A stretch of 10,004 nucleotides of DNA from Chloroflexota bacterium. GTDB taxonomy: Bacteria > Chloroflexota > Anaerolineae > Caldilineales > Caldilineaceae. The position numbers were made by a program, and so were the translations under genes. Positions 1-10,004 of this stretch are shown in pieces. Each line of letters begins with the position of its first letter. Within the stretch, counting starts at the first letter, position 1. The notes below the pieces were generated by a model. The model saw nothing but the letters and a program-made list of their open reading frames with translations, made no database searches and had not been told where the DNA came from. Location: contig DMDA01000112.1 of NCBI GenBank assembly GCA_003451595.1, positions 56,696 to 66,699 of the forward strand, in the 5' to 3' direction.

Positions 1-558
1 TTCGAACGCTACGGCGTCGAAGTGATCAGCATGGGCTTTCTCATGCCAGAGGGTGAGGCGGTGGTCTGGCGGGGTCCGATGCTTCACAAGGCGATCCAGC
101 AACTCTTCACGGATGTCAACTGGGGCAGCCTTGACTATCTGATTGTCGATCTACCGCCAGGCACGGGTGACGCACAACTCAGCCTGGCGCAAAGCGTGCC
201 GTTGACCGGCGGCATCATCGTGACCGGGCCGCAGGCGGTTTCGGTCAGCGATGCGCTGCGCGGCGCCAATGCGTTTGAGCGGCTGGAAGTGCCAATCATC
301 GGCGTCGTAGAAAACATGTCGGGAGACATCTTCGGCGCCGGTGGTGGCATGGACGCCGCCAAGAAGCTGCGCGTCGACTTCCTGGCGCGCATTCCGCTCG
401 ACAGTCAGGTGCGCATCGGCGGCGACCAGGGTGAACCGATTGTCGTGATGGCGCCTGAAAGTCCCACAGCCAAAGCATTCCGTGACTTTGCGCGCGTGGT
501 CGCCGCCAAGATCAGCGTGATGAACATTCTGCCCGAGCCGCAACTCAAGATTGTGTAA
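1..558 (+). CDS. mrp: Mrp/ApbC/NBP35-family P-loop ATPase, C-terminal part (5' end outside the window)
   Basis: This is the 3' part of an Mrp-type ATPase, a cytosolic family that binds ATP and carries or assembles [4Fe-4S] clusters. The frame is open from base 1, gives 185 residues and ends with TAA at 556-558; the N-terminal Walker A loop lies upstream of the window. Visible family hallmarks are the MPEGEAVVWRGPML block (roughly bases 46-87), the DLPPGTGD Walker B-like motif (about 148-171), the TGPQAVSVSDALRG block and the VVENMSG motif (304-324). Most family members follow ENMS with about ten residues containing CXXC, which binds the bridging cluster in the dimer. Here ENMSG runs directly into DIFGAGGG, so CXXC is absent. 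The ATPase fold otherwise looks intact. Family assignment is secure; an Fe-S carrier role for this CXXC-less variant is inference. A MinD/ParA-like protein is excluded by the MPEGEAVVWRGPM block. Confidence 0.93.
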   Translation, partial: FERYGVEVISMGFLMPEGEAVVWRGPMLHKAIQQLFTDVNWGSLDYLIVDLPPGTGDAQLSLAQSVPLTGGIIVTGPQAVSVSDALRGANAFERLEVPIIGVVENMSGDIFGAGGGMDAAKKLRVDFLARIPLDSQVRIGGDQGEPIVVMAPESPTAKAFRDFARVVAAKISVMNILPEPQLKIV

Positions 559-599
559 CGCCGCCCATTTCGTCGCGCTATTGGCGGAAAGCTATTACA

Positions 600-629
600 G
601 CTGTTGGCGGGCAAATGCCCGCCAACAGC
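600..629 (+). terminator. Perfect 13-bp stem-loop downstream of mrp, possible terminator
   Basis: GCTGTTGGCGGGC (600-612) and its exact reverse complement GCCCGCCAACAGC (617-629) flank an AAAT loop. The hairpin lies 41 bases after the mrp stop codon, where a terminator would be expected. It is not followed by a T-run on the + strand (the next bases are C-rich), nor is there a clear T-run on the other strand. A canonical intrinsic terminator is therefore not proven. A 3'-end stabilising hairpin or a short palindromic repeat element is an alternative. Confidence 0.45.
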
Positions 630-690
630 GCAACGTATCCCCCCCATGATCCCCCGCTATTTTGCGCGGACATCTCTCAAACCGGGAGAG

Positions 691-775
691 CAAGGCGTAG
701 GTCATCGCCTCCGGCGTGACGAGGCCGCATGCCACCCCGGAGCACAAAGCGCAGGTCATCGCCTCCGGCGTGACG
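691..775. repeat. Two copies of a ~31-bp direct repeat with 54-bp period
   Basis: Bases 691-721 recur at 745-775 with two mismatches; the last 23 bases of each copy (699-721 and 753-775) are identical. The core contains CGCC-TCC-GGCG, a small dyad. Weaker similarity extends about ten bases further upstream, so this reads as a degenerate tandem duplication of a 54-bp unit. It may belong to a dispersed intergenic repeat family, but that cannot be judged from a single window. Confidence 0.8.
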
Positions 776-836
776 GGGTGACCCTGCCCCGATAGAGGAA
801 GTATTTCCTTACGCCAGTTGTCCGATCAAGAATGCG

Positions 837-865
837 CTGAAATGATATAGAATAAATCGGATACT
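837..865 (+). promoter_or_regulatory. Weak candidate promoter for the sensor kinase
   Basis: An AT-rich island in an otherwise GC-rich gap contains CTGAAA (837-842) and, 17 bases later, GATACT (860-865). Each matches four of six sigma-70-type consensus positions. TATAGA at 846-851 is an alternative -10. Transcription from here would start near 870, which fits translation starting at 959 rather than at the earlier in-frame ATG at 866. Support is only by position and composition. Confidence 0.25.
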
Positions 866-947
866 TTGCATCCCGGTGAAAAAGCTGGCGGTTGCGCTCC
901 CGGCATCGATTGTCGGCGCGACATGCCGCACTGTTTGCATCAAGCGT

Positions 948-951
948 GGAG
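948..951 (+). promoter_or_regulatory. Ribosome binding site deciding the kinase start
   Basis: GGAG lies seven bases before the ATG at 959-961. The two upstream in-frame ATGs (866 and 923) lack a comparable site and would add a Cys/Arg-rich leader that does not resemble a 7TM N-terminus. Confidence 0.6.
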
Positions 952-958
952 CCTGCCC

Positions 959-3900
959 ATGCAGCTGACTTCAGGCGCAACCTACACCATTGCCCTTGTC
1001 ATCACTACCGTCGCAGCAGCGTTTGCCTGGCTTCGCCATCGGACGCCGGGTGGACTGGCGCTCGCCTGGCTGTTAACGGCGACCGCACTTTCGATGGTGC
1101 TGGGGCTGCTGACAATCATGACGCCCGCGCGCGAATTAAAAATCCTTTTCGAGCAACTCTATCTGCTTCTGATGCTCCCGGCGCCCCTGCTATACACTGT
1201 GTTTATTGCGCGCTACACAGGCAAGGACGCCTGGCTCACGCCGGGGCGCAGTGTGTTGCTGGCGGCGCCGGTGGCGCTGTCGATCCTGTTGGTGTTGACC
1301 AATGACCAGCATCACCTGTTCTACACCGATATAGAGATGTCGCCTACCGGCAACCTGGTCTACCACTTTGGCGCCTATTTCTGGGTGGGCGTGGTGCTGT
1401 ACGACTCCCTGCTGATGCTCGCCGGTTTCCATATCCTGGTGCGGGCAGCGCTGTCGGCGCCAGGCGCCTATCGGCGTCAATTTGCGGTGCTCCTGGCTGG
1501 CAGCGCCCTGCCGTTTATTGCTAGCATCCTCTTCTATCTGGGAGTGGATCCCTGGCCGGAGCTGGAGTTGATTCGCATCGCCTTAGGCGTCAGCGGCGTC
1601 ATCTTTTTGTGGGCGTTTTACCATTGGGAATTGCTCGACTTGCTGCCACCTGCGCGCGATCTGCTGATGACAAGCCTGCCCGATGGCGTCGTGGCGCTCG
1701 ATGCTGCACTCCGCGTCATTGACATCAACCCGGCGGCATGCGCCATGCTCGACGTCGGGAAGCGTGCGCTCAAACAACCTTTCTCCAGCATTTCGCCCCA
1801 TGCAGCCGAGATCGCAGCCCACCTCGATAGCGCTCGCTTATGTGAAAAAGACGCTGTGCCTACAAACGGTTTGCGTGTACAACTGGGCGATCGCACGCTG
1901 GAGATCGTCTGTCGCAGCGTGGAGCAGAAGTTGGCAACGCCGCGCGGCTGGCTGCTGCTCCTGCACGACGTAACACAGACCGTCGCCGCCGAGTCCCTTG
2001 CGCACGCCAATGAAGCGCGTTATCAGCAGTTGTACACTATGCTGCGCCTGATGTGTGACAATGTGCCGGATATGATCTGGGCGAAAGATCTGGAGAAACG
2101 CTTCCTCTTCACCAACCGCGCCATCTGTGAAAAGTTGCTGCACGCGCAGGACACCGACGAACCGATCGGCAAGAACGACCTGTTTTTTGCTACGCGCGAG
2201 CGCGCCCTACGACCTGACGATCCAACCTGGCACACGTTCGGCGAAATTTGCGTCGATTCTGACCAGGTGGTGTTGGAGCAACGTCAGGCGCTGCGCTTCG
2301 ACGAGTTCGGCAATGTGCGTGGCGAATTCCTACGGCTGGATGTCTTCAAGGCGCCTTTCTGGGATGCCACCGGCGCGTTGATCGGTACGGTTGGCTGCGC
2401 TCGCGACGTCACGCGCGAGAAGGCCATCGAAGCAGCGCTGCGGCAAAGCGAGGAGCGTTACCGCGCCATCGTCGAGACTCACCCCGACATGATCTGTCGC
2501 TGGCGCCCCGACCGCACCCTGACTTTTGTCAACCCGGCGTTCTGCCGCCACTACGCGGCCAGCGAGGCCGAACTGCTGGGTCTCGATCATGCGCTGTTGG
2601 CGCCACCCGAGGAACGCGCCAGAGTCATTGCCAGCGTCGCCGACACCTTGCAATTACTCACGCTTGCGCACCCGATGCATATCCTGTTGCGGCAGGTGCA
2701 GACGCAGGATGGGCGCACCCAGTGGCGCGAGTGGATCGATTGCGGCATCTTTGCCGACGACGGAACCTTGATCGAGATTCAATCCGTGGGGCGTGACATC
2801 ACCGAACGCTACGAAATGGAACAACGCCTGCGCCACCGCGAAGCACAACTCGCCGAGGCGCAGCGCATTGCGCACCTGGGCAGCTGGTCGCGCGTCCTGG
2901 CGACTGGCGAAATAGAATGGTCAGCGGAGGCGCGACGCATCTTCGCCTGGCCGGAGGACGCCCCCATCACCTATGATGGCTTCATGCAACTTGTACATCC
3001 AGAGGATGCGACGCGTCTCCGCGTCGCCCAGGCGCGCGCCCTGGAAGGTGCGGCGCCGCTCGACATCGAATATCGCATCATCCTCCCTGATGGCGCGCTG
3101 CGGACGATCTATGAGCGCGGTGAACTCACATACGATGCCGATGGCCATCCGATGCGCCTGGCTGGCATCGTGCAAGACATCACGGAACGTAAACAGATCG
3201 AAACGGCCCTGGCGAATGAACGGCAGATGCTGCGCACCTTCATTGACACTGTGCCGGATGTGATGTACGCCAAAGATCGCGACAGCCGCTTCGTGCTGGT
3301 TAATTCAGCGACAGTGGCGCAATTGGGCGCAACCAGCATGGAGGAGTTGATCGGCAAAACCGACGCTGATTTTCATCCGCCGCACTATGCCGCCGAATAC
3401 CGCTCGCGCGAACGCATCGTGATGGAAACCGGTGCTATCTCGAAGGTGGAAGAACCTGTCATCCACCCGGCCACCGGCGAGCTGCGTTGGTATGCCAGCA
3501 CGAAGACGCCGCTGCGCAACACGGCTGGCGAGATTGTCGGGCTGGTTGGGATCGGGCGCGATGTCACCGAACGCAAACGCATCGATGAGATGTTGCGGCG
3601 GCGCGAAAAACTGCTGGAGGCGGTGGCGGCGGCGCTATCGACGCTGCTCGAACCCAACCCGCTGCCGGAGACGATTCAGCCAGCGCTGAGAATTTTGGGC
3701 GAGGCGCTTGACGTCGATCGCGTCTACATCTTCGAAAACTTCGAAGACGCCGAGTCTGGTGCACAGCTTGCGCGCCAGCGCTTCGAGTGGTGCTCGCCGC
3801 GTGCTACACCTCAGATCGATAACGCGCTTCTCCAGCGTGTTGAATACGCCGCCTACGGGCCGCAATGGTACGCGACATTGGCGCGTGGTGAATCCATCGC

Positions 3901-5752
3901 CACCGTCGTGGATGCGCTTCCCCCTGCTGCGCAGGCGCTGCTCTCATCGCAGGGAATCCTTTCGGTCCTTCTCGTGCCTATTCAGATCGAAGATCGCTTC
4001 TGGGGGCTGATTGGTTTCGATGACTGCCACACCCAACGCACGTGGAGCGCCAGCGAAGAGCGAATTCTTAGCGCCGCCGCCGCTGCCATTGGCAGCGCGT
4101 TGATGCGCGACCGTATCGAGACCGAATTGCAATGGTCGCAGCAGGAACTGGCCGAAGCGCTGCACCGTACGGAGCAATTAGCCATCGCTGCGCAGGCAGC
4201 TAGCCGCGCCAAGAGCGAATTTCTCTCGGTCATGAGTCATGAGATCCGCACCCCGCTCAACGGCGTCATCGGAATGACCGGGCTGTTGCTTGACACACCG
4301 CTCAATCCTGAGCAGCGGCAATATGTTGAGATCGCCCACACCAGCGGCGAAACACTCCTGGCGCTGATCAACGACATCCTTGACTTTTCCAAGCTTGAGG
4401 CGCAGCGCCTTGAACCCGAACGCCTGCCTTTCAACTTGCGCACGATGATGGAGGACGCCATTGACATTCTGGCCGGGCGCGCACAGGCCAAACACATTGA
4501 ACTTGTCTGTATCGTGGCGCCCGACGCCCCCACCGCTGTCATTGGTGACCCAGGGCGTTTGCGGCAGATCGTGCTCAACCTGGGCAGTAACGCCATCAAG
4601 TTCACAGAGCATGGCGAAGTCGTCATACGCGTCGCCGTGGAACCTCAAGAGGGAGAGCGCATCAAATTACGCTTCACCGTTGCCGATACGGGCGTCGGCA
4701 TTCCACAGGCGTTGCAGCATCGCCTGTTCCAACCGTTCAGCCAAGTCGACAGCTCCACCACGCGCAAATATGGCGGCACCGGTCTGGGGTTGATCATATC
4801 CAAACAGCTTGCTGAGTTGATGGGCGGCGAAATCGGCTTCACCAGCACCCCCGGCGCAGGCTCCGAGTTCTGGTTCACGGTGCAACTCGAGCGGAGCCAC
4901 GAAGAGCACGCCGAGGATGCGGCAGACATGCCCGATCTGCGCGGCTTGCGCGTCATCGTCGCCGACGACAACCCTGCCACCCGTGAGCTTCTCCAGATGT
5001 TAGTCCGCCAGTGGCAGGGCGAATGTGATGAGGCCAGCGATGCAGTCACAGCGCTGAGGCTGCTGCACGCTGGCGCCCAAACCGGTCACCCCTACGGATT
5101 GGCGATCCTCGACGCCGAATTGACCGACCCCGACGCCCACCCCTTGAGCACGCTGATATTGGCGGAAGCCGACCTCCCCCCCACGCCGCTGCTGCTGCTG
5201 ACGCCGTTGGGTTACCAAAGTTCAGAGTTGCAGGTTGGTGCGCCGATCCGATCGGTCGTCAAACCCATCCGCCCATCCCAACTTGCTGCACAAGTGCGGG
5301 CGGCGTTGGATCAGCAGACGCTGCCCGCAAGTGCAAGACAATATCCCAGTCAGCCATCGCTGGAAACTGCGCGCCCCTCACGCATCTTGCTTGCCGAAGA
5401 TAATACCGTGAATCAAAAAGTAGCGCTGACGATGCTCAAGAAACTGGGTTTTAGCGCCGACGCCGTTGCCAATGGCAGCGAGGCGCTTGCTGCGCTCGCT
5501 GCTATCCGCTACGATCTGGTGCTCATGGATTGCGAGATGCCAGAAATGGATGGTTTTACCGCTACGGCGCACATCCGCGCTGGCGACAGTGGCGTGCTCA
5601 ACCCAGACGTGCCGGTGATTGCCATGACTGCTCACGCCATGCAAGGTGATCGTGAGCGTTGTCTGGCCGCAGGCATGGACGATTATGTATCGAAACCCGT
5701 ACAACTTTCCACATTGGCGGCCATCCTCGCACGCTGGCTGCCGCAGACGTAG
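959..5752 (+). CDS. Large membrane hybrid sensor histidine kinase (7TM - ~5 PAS - GAF - HisKA - HATPase - REC - REC)
   Basis: Inner-membrane hybrid kinase of 1597 residues; partner regulator and signal are unknown. Residues ~8-222 form seven hydrophobic segments resembling the N-terminal 7TM region of histidine kinases. PAS-like domains follow at ~232-345, 354-490, 497-620, 635-745 and 757-873; most end in the D-(I/V)-T-x-E/R junction. A GAF-like domain (~885-1050) and a short coiled coil (~1055-1083) lead to the H-box SHEIRTPLNG with phospho-acceptor His1094. The N-box (LNLGSNAIKF, Asn1211), G1 (DTGVGIP, 1243-1249), F-box (LFQPFSQVD) and G2 (GGTGLGL, 1272-1278) are all present, so the catalytic core looks active. 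Receiver 1 (~1330-1455) keeps the DD pair (1336-1337), Asp1385, a Thr and the KP motif, but lacks the usual MPxMDG after the Asp. Receiver 2 (~1474-1597) is canonical (Asp1524 in LMDCEMPEMDG, MTAHA, SKP). No HPt domain follows, so a separate phosphotransfer protein or direct autoregulation is implied. The start at 959 rests on the GGAG site and the hydrophobic N-terminus. Confidence 0.93.
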   Translation: MQLTSGATYTIALVITTVAAAFAWLRHRTPGGLALAWLLTATALSMVLGLLTIMTPARELKILFEQLYLLLMLPAPLLYTVFIARYTGKDAWLTPGRSVLLAAPVALSILLVLTNDQHHLFYTDIEMSPTGNLVYHFGAYFWVGVVLYDSLLMLAGFHILVRAALSAPGAYRRQFAVLLAGSALPFIASILFYLGVDPWPELELIRIALGVSGVIFLWAFYHWELLDLLPPARDLLMTSLPDGVVALDAALRVIDINPAACAMLDVGKRALKQPFSSISPHAAEIAAHLDSARLCEKDAVPTNGLRVQLGDRTLEIVCRSVEQKLATPRGWLLLLHDVTQTVAAESLAHANEARYQQLYTMLRLMCDNVPDMIWAKDLEKRFLFTNRAICEKLLHAQDTDEPIGKNDLFFATRERALRPDDPTWHTFGEICVDSDQVVLEQRQALRFDEFGNVRGEFLRLDVFKAPFWDATGALIGTVGCARDVTREKAIEAALRQSEERYRAIVETHPDMICRWRPDRTLTFVNPAFCRHYAASEAELLGLDHALLAPPEERARVIASVADTLQLLTLAHPMHILLRQVQTQDGRTQWREWIDCGIFADDGTLIEIQSVGRDITERYEMEQRLRHREAQLAEAQRIAHLGSWSRVLATGEIEWSAEARRIFAWPEDAPITYDGFMQLVHPEDATRLRVAQARALEGAAPLDIEYRIILPDGALRTIYERGELTYDADGHPMRLAGIVQDITERKQIETALANERQMLRTFIDTVPDVMYAKDRDSRFVLVNSATVAQLGATSMEELIGKTDADFHPPHYAAEYRSRERIVMETGAISKVEEPVIHPATGELRWYASTKTPLRNTAGEIVGLVGIGRDVTERKRIDEMLRRREKLLEAVAAALSTLLEPNPLPETIQPALRILGEALDVDRVYIFENFEDAESGAQLARQRFEWCSPRATPQIDNALLQRVEYAAYGPQWYATLARGESIATVVDALPPAAQALLSSQGILSVLLVPIQIEDRFWGLIGFDDCHTQRTWSASEERILSAAAAAIGSALMRDRIETELQWSQQELAEALHRTEQLAIAAQAASRAKSEFLSVMSHEIRTPLNGVIGMTGLLLDTPLNPEQRQYVEIAHTSGETLLALINDILDFSKLEAQRLEPERLPFNLRTMMEDAIDILAGRAQAKHIELVCIVAPDAPTAVIGDPGRLRQIVLNLGSNAIKFTEHGEVVIRVAVEPQEGERIKLRFTVADTGVGIPQALQHRLFQPFSQVDSSTTRKYGGTGLGLIISKQLAELMGGEIGFTSTPGAGSEFWFTVQLERSHEEHAEDAADMPDLRGLRVIVADDNPATRELLQMLVRQWQGECDEASDAVTALRLLHAGAQTGHPYGLAILDAELTDPDAHPLSTLILAEADLPPTPLLLLTPLGYQSSELQVGAPIRSVVKPIRPSQLAAQVRAALDQQTLPASARQYPSQPSLETARPSRILLAEDNTVNQKVALTMLKKLGFSADAVANGSEALAALAAIRYDLVLMDCEMPEMDGFTATAHIRAGDSGVLNPDVPVIAMTAHAMQGDRERCLAAGMDDYVSKPVQLSTLAAILARWLPQT

Positions 5753-5928
5753 CGCGGCAGTCAGCCTCGAAGATTCCTGATTGCCAGGCAAAATCTCTGG
5801 TAGCTGGTGGTGCATGAGGATTCTGACACGCAGCACGCACCGCATAAAAACGCTGCCTGGCGATCAGGAGCGGCAAGGGCGCCCGCCGATCAACAAAATG
5901 CCCGATCGCCGCCACCGCTCCCCCTTAT

Positions 5929-5948
5929 GGACAAAGTGACACTTGTCC
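5929..5948. promoter_or_regulatory. Perfect dyad GGACAA-N8-TTGTCC, candidate operator
   Basis: GGACAA (5929-5934) and TTGTCC (5943-5948) are exact inverted complements separated by eight bases. The inner bases AAGTG-A-CACTT (5934-5944) also form a dyad with a one-base offset. The site sits about 70 to 90 bases upstream of the predicted transcription start of the acyl-CoA dehydrogenase, a plausible place for a dimeric regulator. The cognate protein is not identified. Confidence 0.4.
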
Positions 5949-5977
5949 CACCCCATCAATTACGTGTGCCCCTCATA

Positions 5978-5993
5978 CGTGACAGATTTCACA
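5978..5993. promoter_or_regulatory. CRP/FNR-family-like operator CGTGA-N6-TCACA
   Basis: CGTGA (5978-5982), six spacer bases and TCACA (5989-5993) match nine of ten half-site positions of the known CRP consensus TGTGA-N6-TCACA. The centre lies about 34 bases before the start point predicted from the -10 box at 6008-6013, so it overlaps the -35 region. No good TTGACA-like -35 is present, which would suit an activator-dependent promoter; repression by occlusion is equally possible. The match is seen; binding is inferred. Confidence 0.42.
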
Positions 5994-6007
5994 AGGTACA
6001 TTGGGGC

Positions 6008-6013
6008 TATACT
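6008..6013 (+). promoter_or_regulatory. -10 box TATACT of the probable acyl-CoA dehydrogenase promoter
   Basis: TATACT matches five of six positions of the sigma-70-type -10 consensus and is followed by a T-rich stretch. The expected -35 window (around 5984-5991) has only poor matches. Predicted start is near 6020, giving a leader of about 68 bases. Confidence 0.45.
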
Positions 6014-6072
6014 TTTTGCGTTTTAGACAACACGATAAAACCACGCACATCGATAATTGTTTACCCGCACCG

Positions 6073-6079
6073 AAGGAGG
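6073..6079 (+). promoter_or_regulatory. Strong Shine-Dalgarno fixing the acyl-CoA dehydrogenase start
   Basis: AAGGAGG lies eight bases before the ATG at 6088. The frame is open further upstream to an ATG at 6001, but that part overlaps the promoter and has no ribosome binding site, so 6088 is preferred. Confidence 0.85.
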
Positions 6080-6087
6080 CGCCCATC

Positions 6088-7719
<1,632 letters not shown>

Positions 7720-7736
7720 GAGAGAGGAAGAGATTA

Positions 7737-7839
7737 GGGGATTAGGAGATTGAGAAATTGGAGATTAGAGATTGGAGATTTCGTTCAATGCATCCAATCC
7801 CTACTCTCCAATCTCATAATCTCATAATCTCTCAATCCC
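7737..7839. repeat. Purine-rich GAGATT array and its complement: long imperfect inverted repeat
   Basis: Bases 7737-7780 are a run of variants of a 7-8 base unit (GGAGATT, AGAGATT, AGGAGATT); related units begin at 7729. Bases 7796-7839 are the pyrimidine-rich counterpart (AATCTCAT units, then AATCCC). Hand alignment of one arm with the reverse complement of the other gives roughly three-quarters identity over about 43 bases, before counting G-U pairs. The spacer is about 15 bases. In mRNA this would fold into a long imperfect stem between the dehydrogenase stop and the synthase start, leaving the downstream Shine-Dalgarno just outside. It could tune expression of the second gene, serve as a processing site, or be a dispersed intergenic repeat; no T-run supports plain termination. 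Confidence 0.8.
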
Positions 7840-7847
7840 ATTTCGAC

Positions 7848-7853
7848 AAGGAG
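7848..7853 (+). promoter_or_regulatory. Shine-Dalgarno of the KS-AT synthase
   Basis: AAGGAG lies seven bases before the ATG at 7861, immediately after the inverted repeat. It fixes the start of the synthase; the conserved ketosynthase fold begins a few residues later (AIAIVGVG). Confidence 0.85.
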
Positions 7854-7860
7854 TAACCAA

Positions 7861-10004
<2,144 letters not shown>

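Larger units (their letters stand above)
559..958. other. Non-coding interval between mrp and the sensor kinase
   Basis: No credible gene is seen in these 400 bases. The short open frames on either strand have low-complexity, arginine-rich translations, no good ribosome binding site and no family resemblance. The interval holds a perfect hairpin (600-629), a C-rich stretch (638-655), a degenerate 54-bp tandem repeat (691-775), a small GC dyad (CGGGG 774-778 with CCCCG 787-791) and, near the kinase, an AT-rich patch (841-865) that is the likeliest promoter region. Confidence 0.7.
5753..6087. other. Regulatory gap between the kinase and the acyl-CoA dehydrogenase
   Basis: This 335-base interval shows no credible gene; an open frame beginning at 5807 runs into the dehydrogenase in another frame and has no family resemblance. 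The left half contains TGCCAGGCA (5782-5790) and the near-complementary TGCCTGGC (5854-5861). They could pair at long range downstream of the kinase, but no T-run makes this a clear terminator. The right half is less GC-rich and carries two dyads, a -10 box and the dehydrogenase ribosome binding site, each listed separately. ACGTG also occurs twice, 15 bases apart (5962-5966 and 5977-5981). Confidence 0.7.

Noticed and set aside
604..795. 63-codon + strand open frame
   Set aside because: It spans the hairpin and the tandem repeat, has no ribosome binding site, and its protein simply repeats a GHRLRRD block encoded by the DNA repeat.
866..958. 31-residue N-terminal extension of the kinase from an upstream ATG
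   Set aside because: It has no good ribosome binding site, lies on top of the likely promoter, and would place a Cys/Arg-rich leader before the first membrane segment.
5378..5845. 155-codon - strand open frame at the kinase 3' end
   Set aside because: It is antisense to the canonical second receiver domain and shows no family features.
7729..7839. CRISPR-like array
   Set aside because: The units are only 7-8 bases, contiguous without spacers, and in opposite orientation in the two halves; no cas gene is present.

Overview
The window looks like a piece of a GC-rich (about 60% by eye) chromosome from a filamentous phototroph-like Chloroflexota, most plausibly Roseiflexus or a close relative. 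This rests on three things: the very large 7TM-PAS-GAF hybrid histidine kinase, the GGCGCC-rich codon use, and the low-complexity GAGATT-type intergenic repeat. The assignment is an inference from style and family content; no marker gene is present to prove it. All convincing genes lie on the + strand.

Layout. (1) Positions 1-558 hold the 3' part of an Mrp/ApbC-type P-loop ATPase, an Fe-S cluster carrier family, which here lacks the usual CXXC cluster-binding motif. (2) Positions 559-958 are non-coding, with a perfect 13-bp hairpin and a degenerate 54-bp tandem repeat. (3) Positions 959-5752 encode a 1597-residue membrane hybrid sensor kinase: a 7TM sensor, about five PAS domains, GAF, HisKA, HATPase and two receivers. 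(4) Positions 5753-6087 are a regulatory gap with two dyads, one closely resembling a CRP/FNR-family operator, a good -10 box and a strong Shine-Dalgarno. (5) Positions 6088-7719 encode a 543-residue acyl-CoA dehydrogenase with a long C-terminal extension. (6) A 141-bp gap is filled by a purine-rich array and its pyrimidine-rich complement, forming a long imperfect inverted repeat. (7) From 7861 to the right edge runs the start of a large multidomain synthase, a ketosynthase followed by an acyltransferase, with the sequence style of PfaA-type polyunsaturated fatty acid / secondary lipid synthases.

How they fit together. The acyl-CoA dehydrogenase and the Pfa-like KS-AT protein are co-oriented, share a likely promoter region and are probably functionally linked. 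The simplest reading is the left end of a secondary-lipid or polyketide-like fatty acid gene cluster that continues beyond the window. The kinase has no partner regulator visible here and is separated from this cluster by 335 bp, so any link between them is speculative. Mrp appears to be an unrelated housekeeping neighbour.
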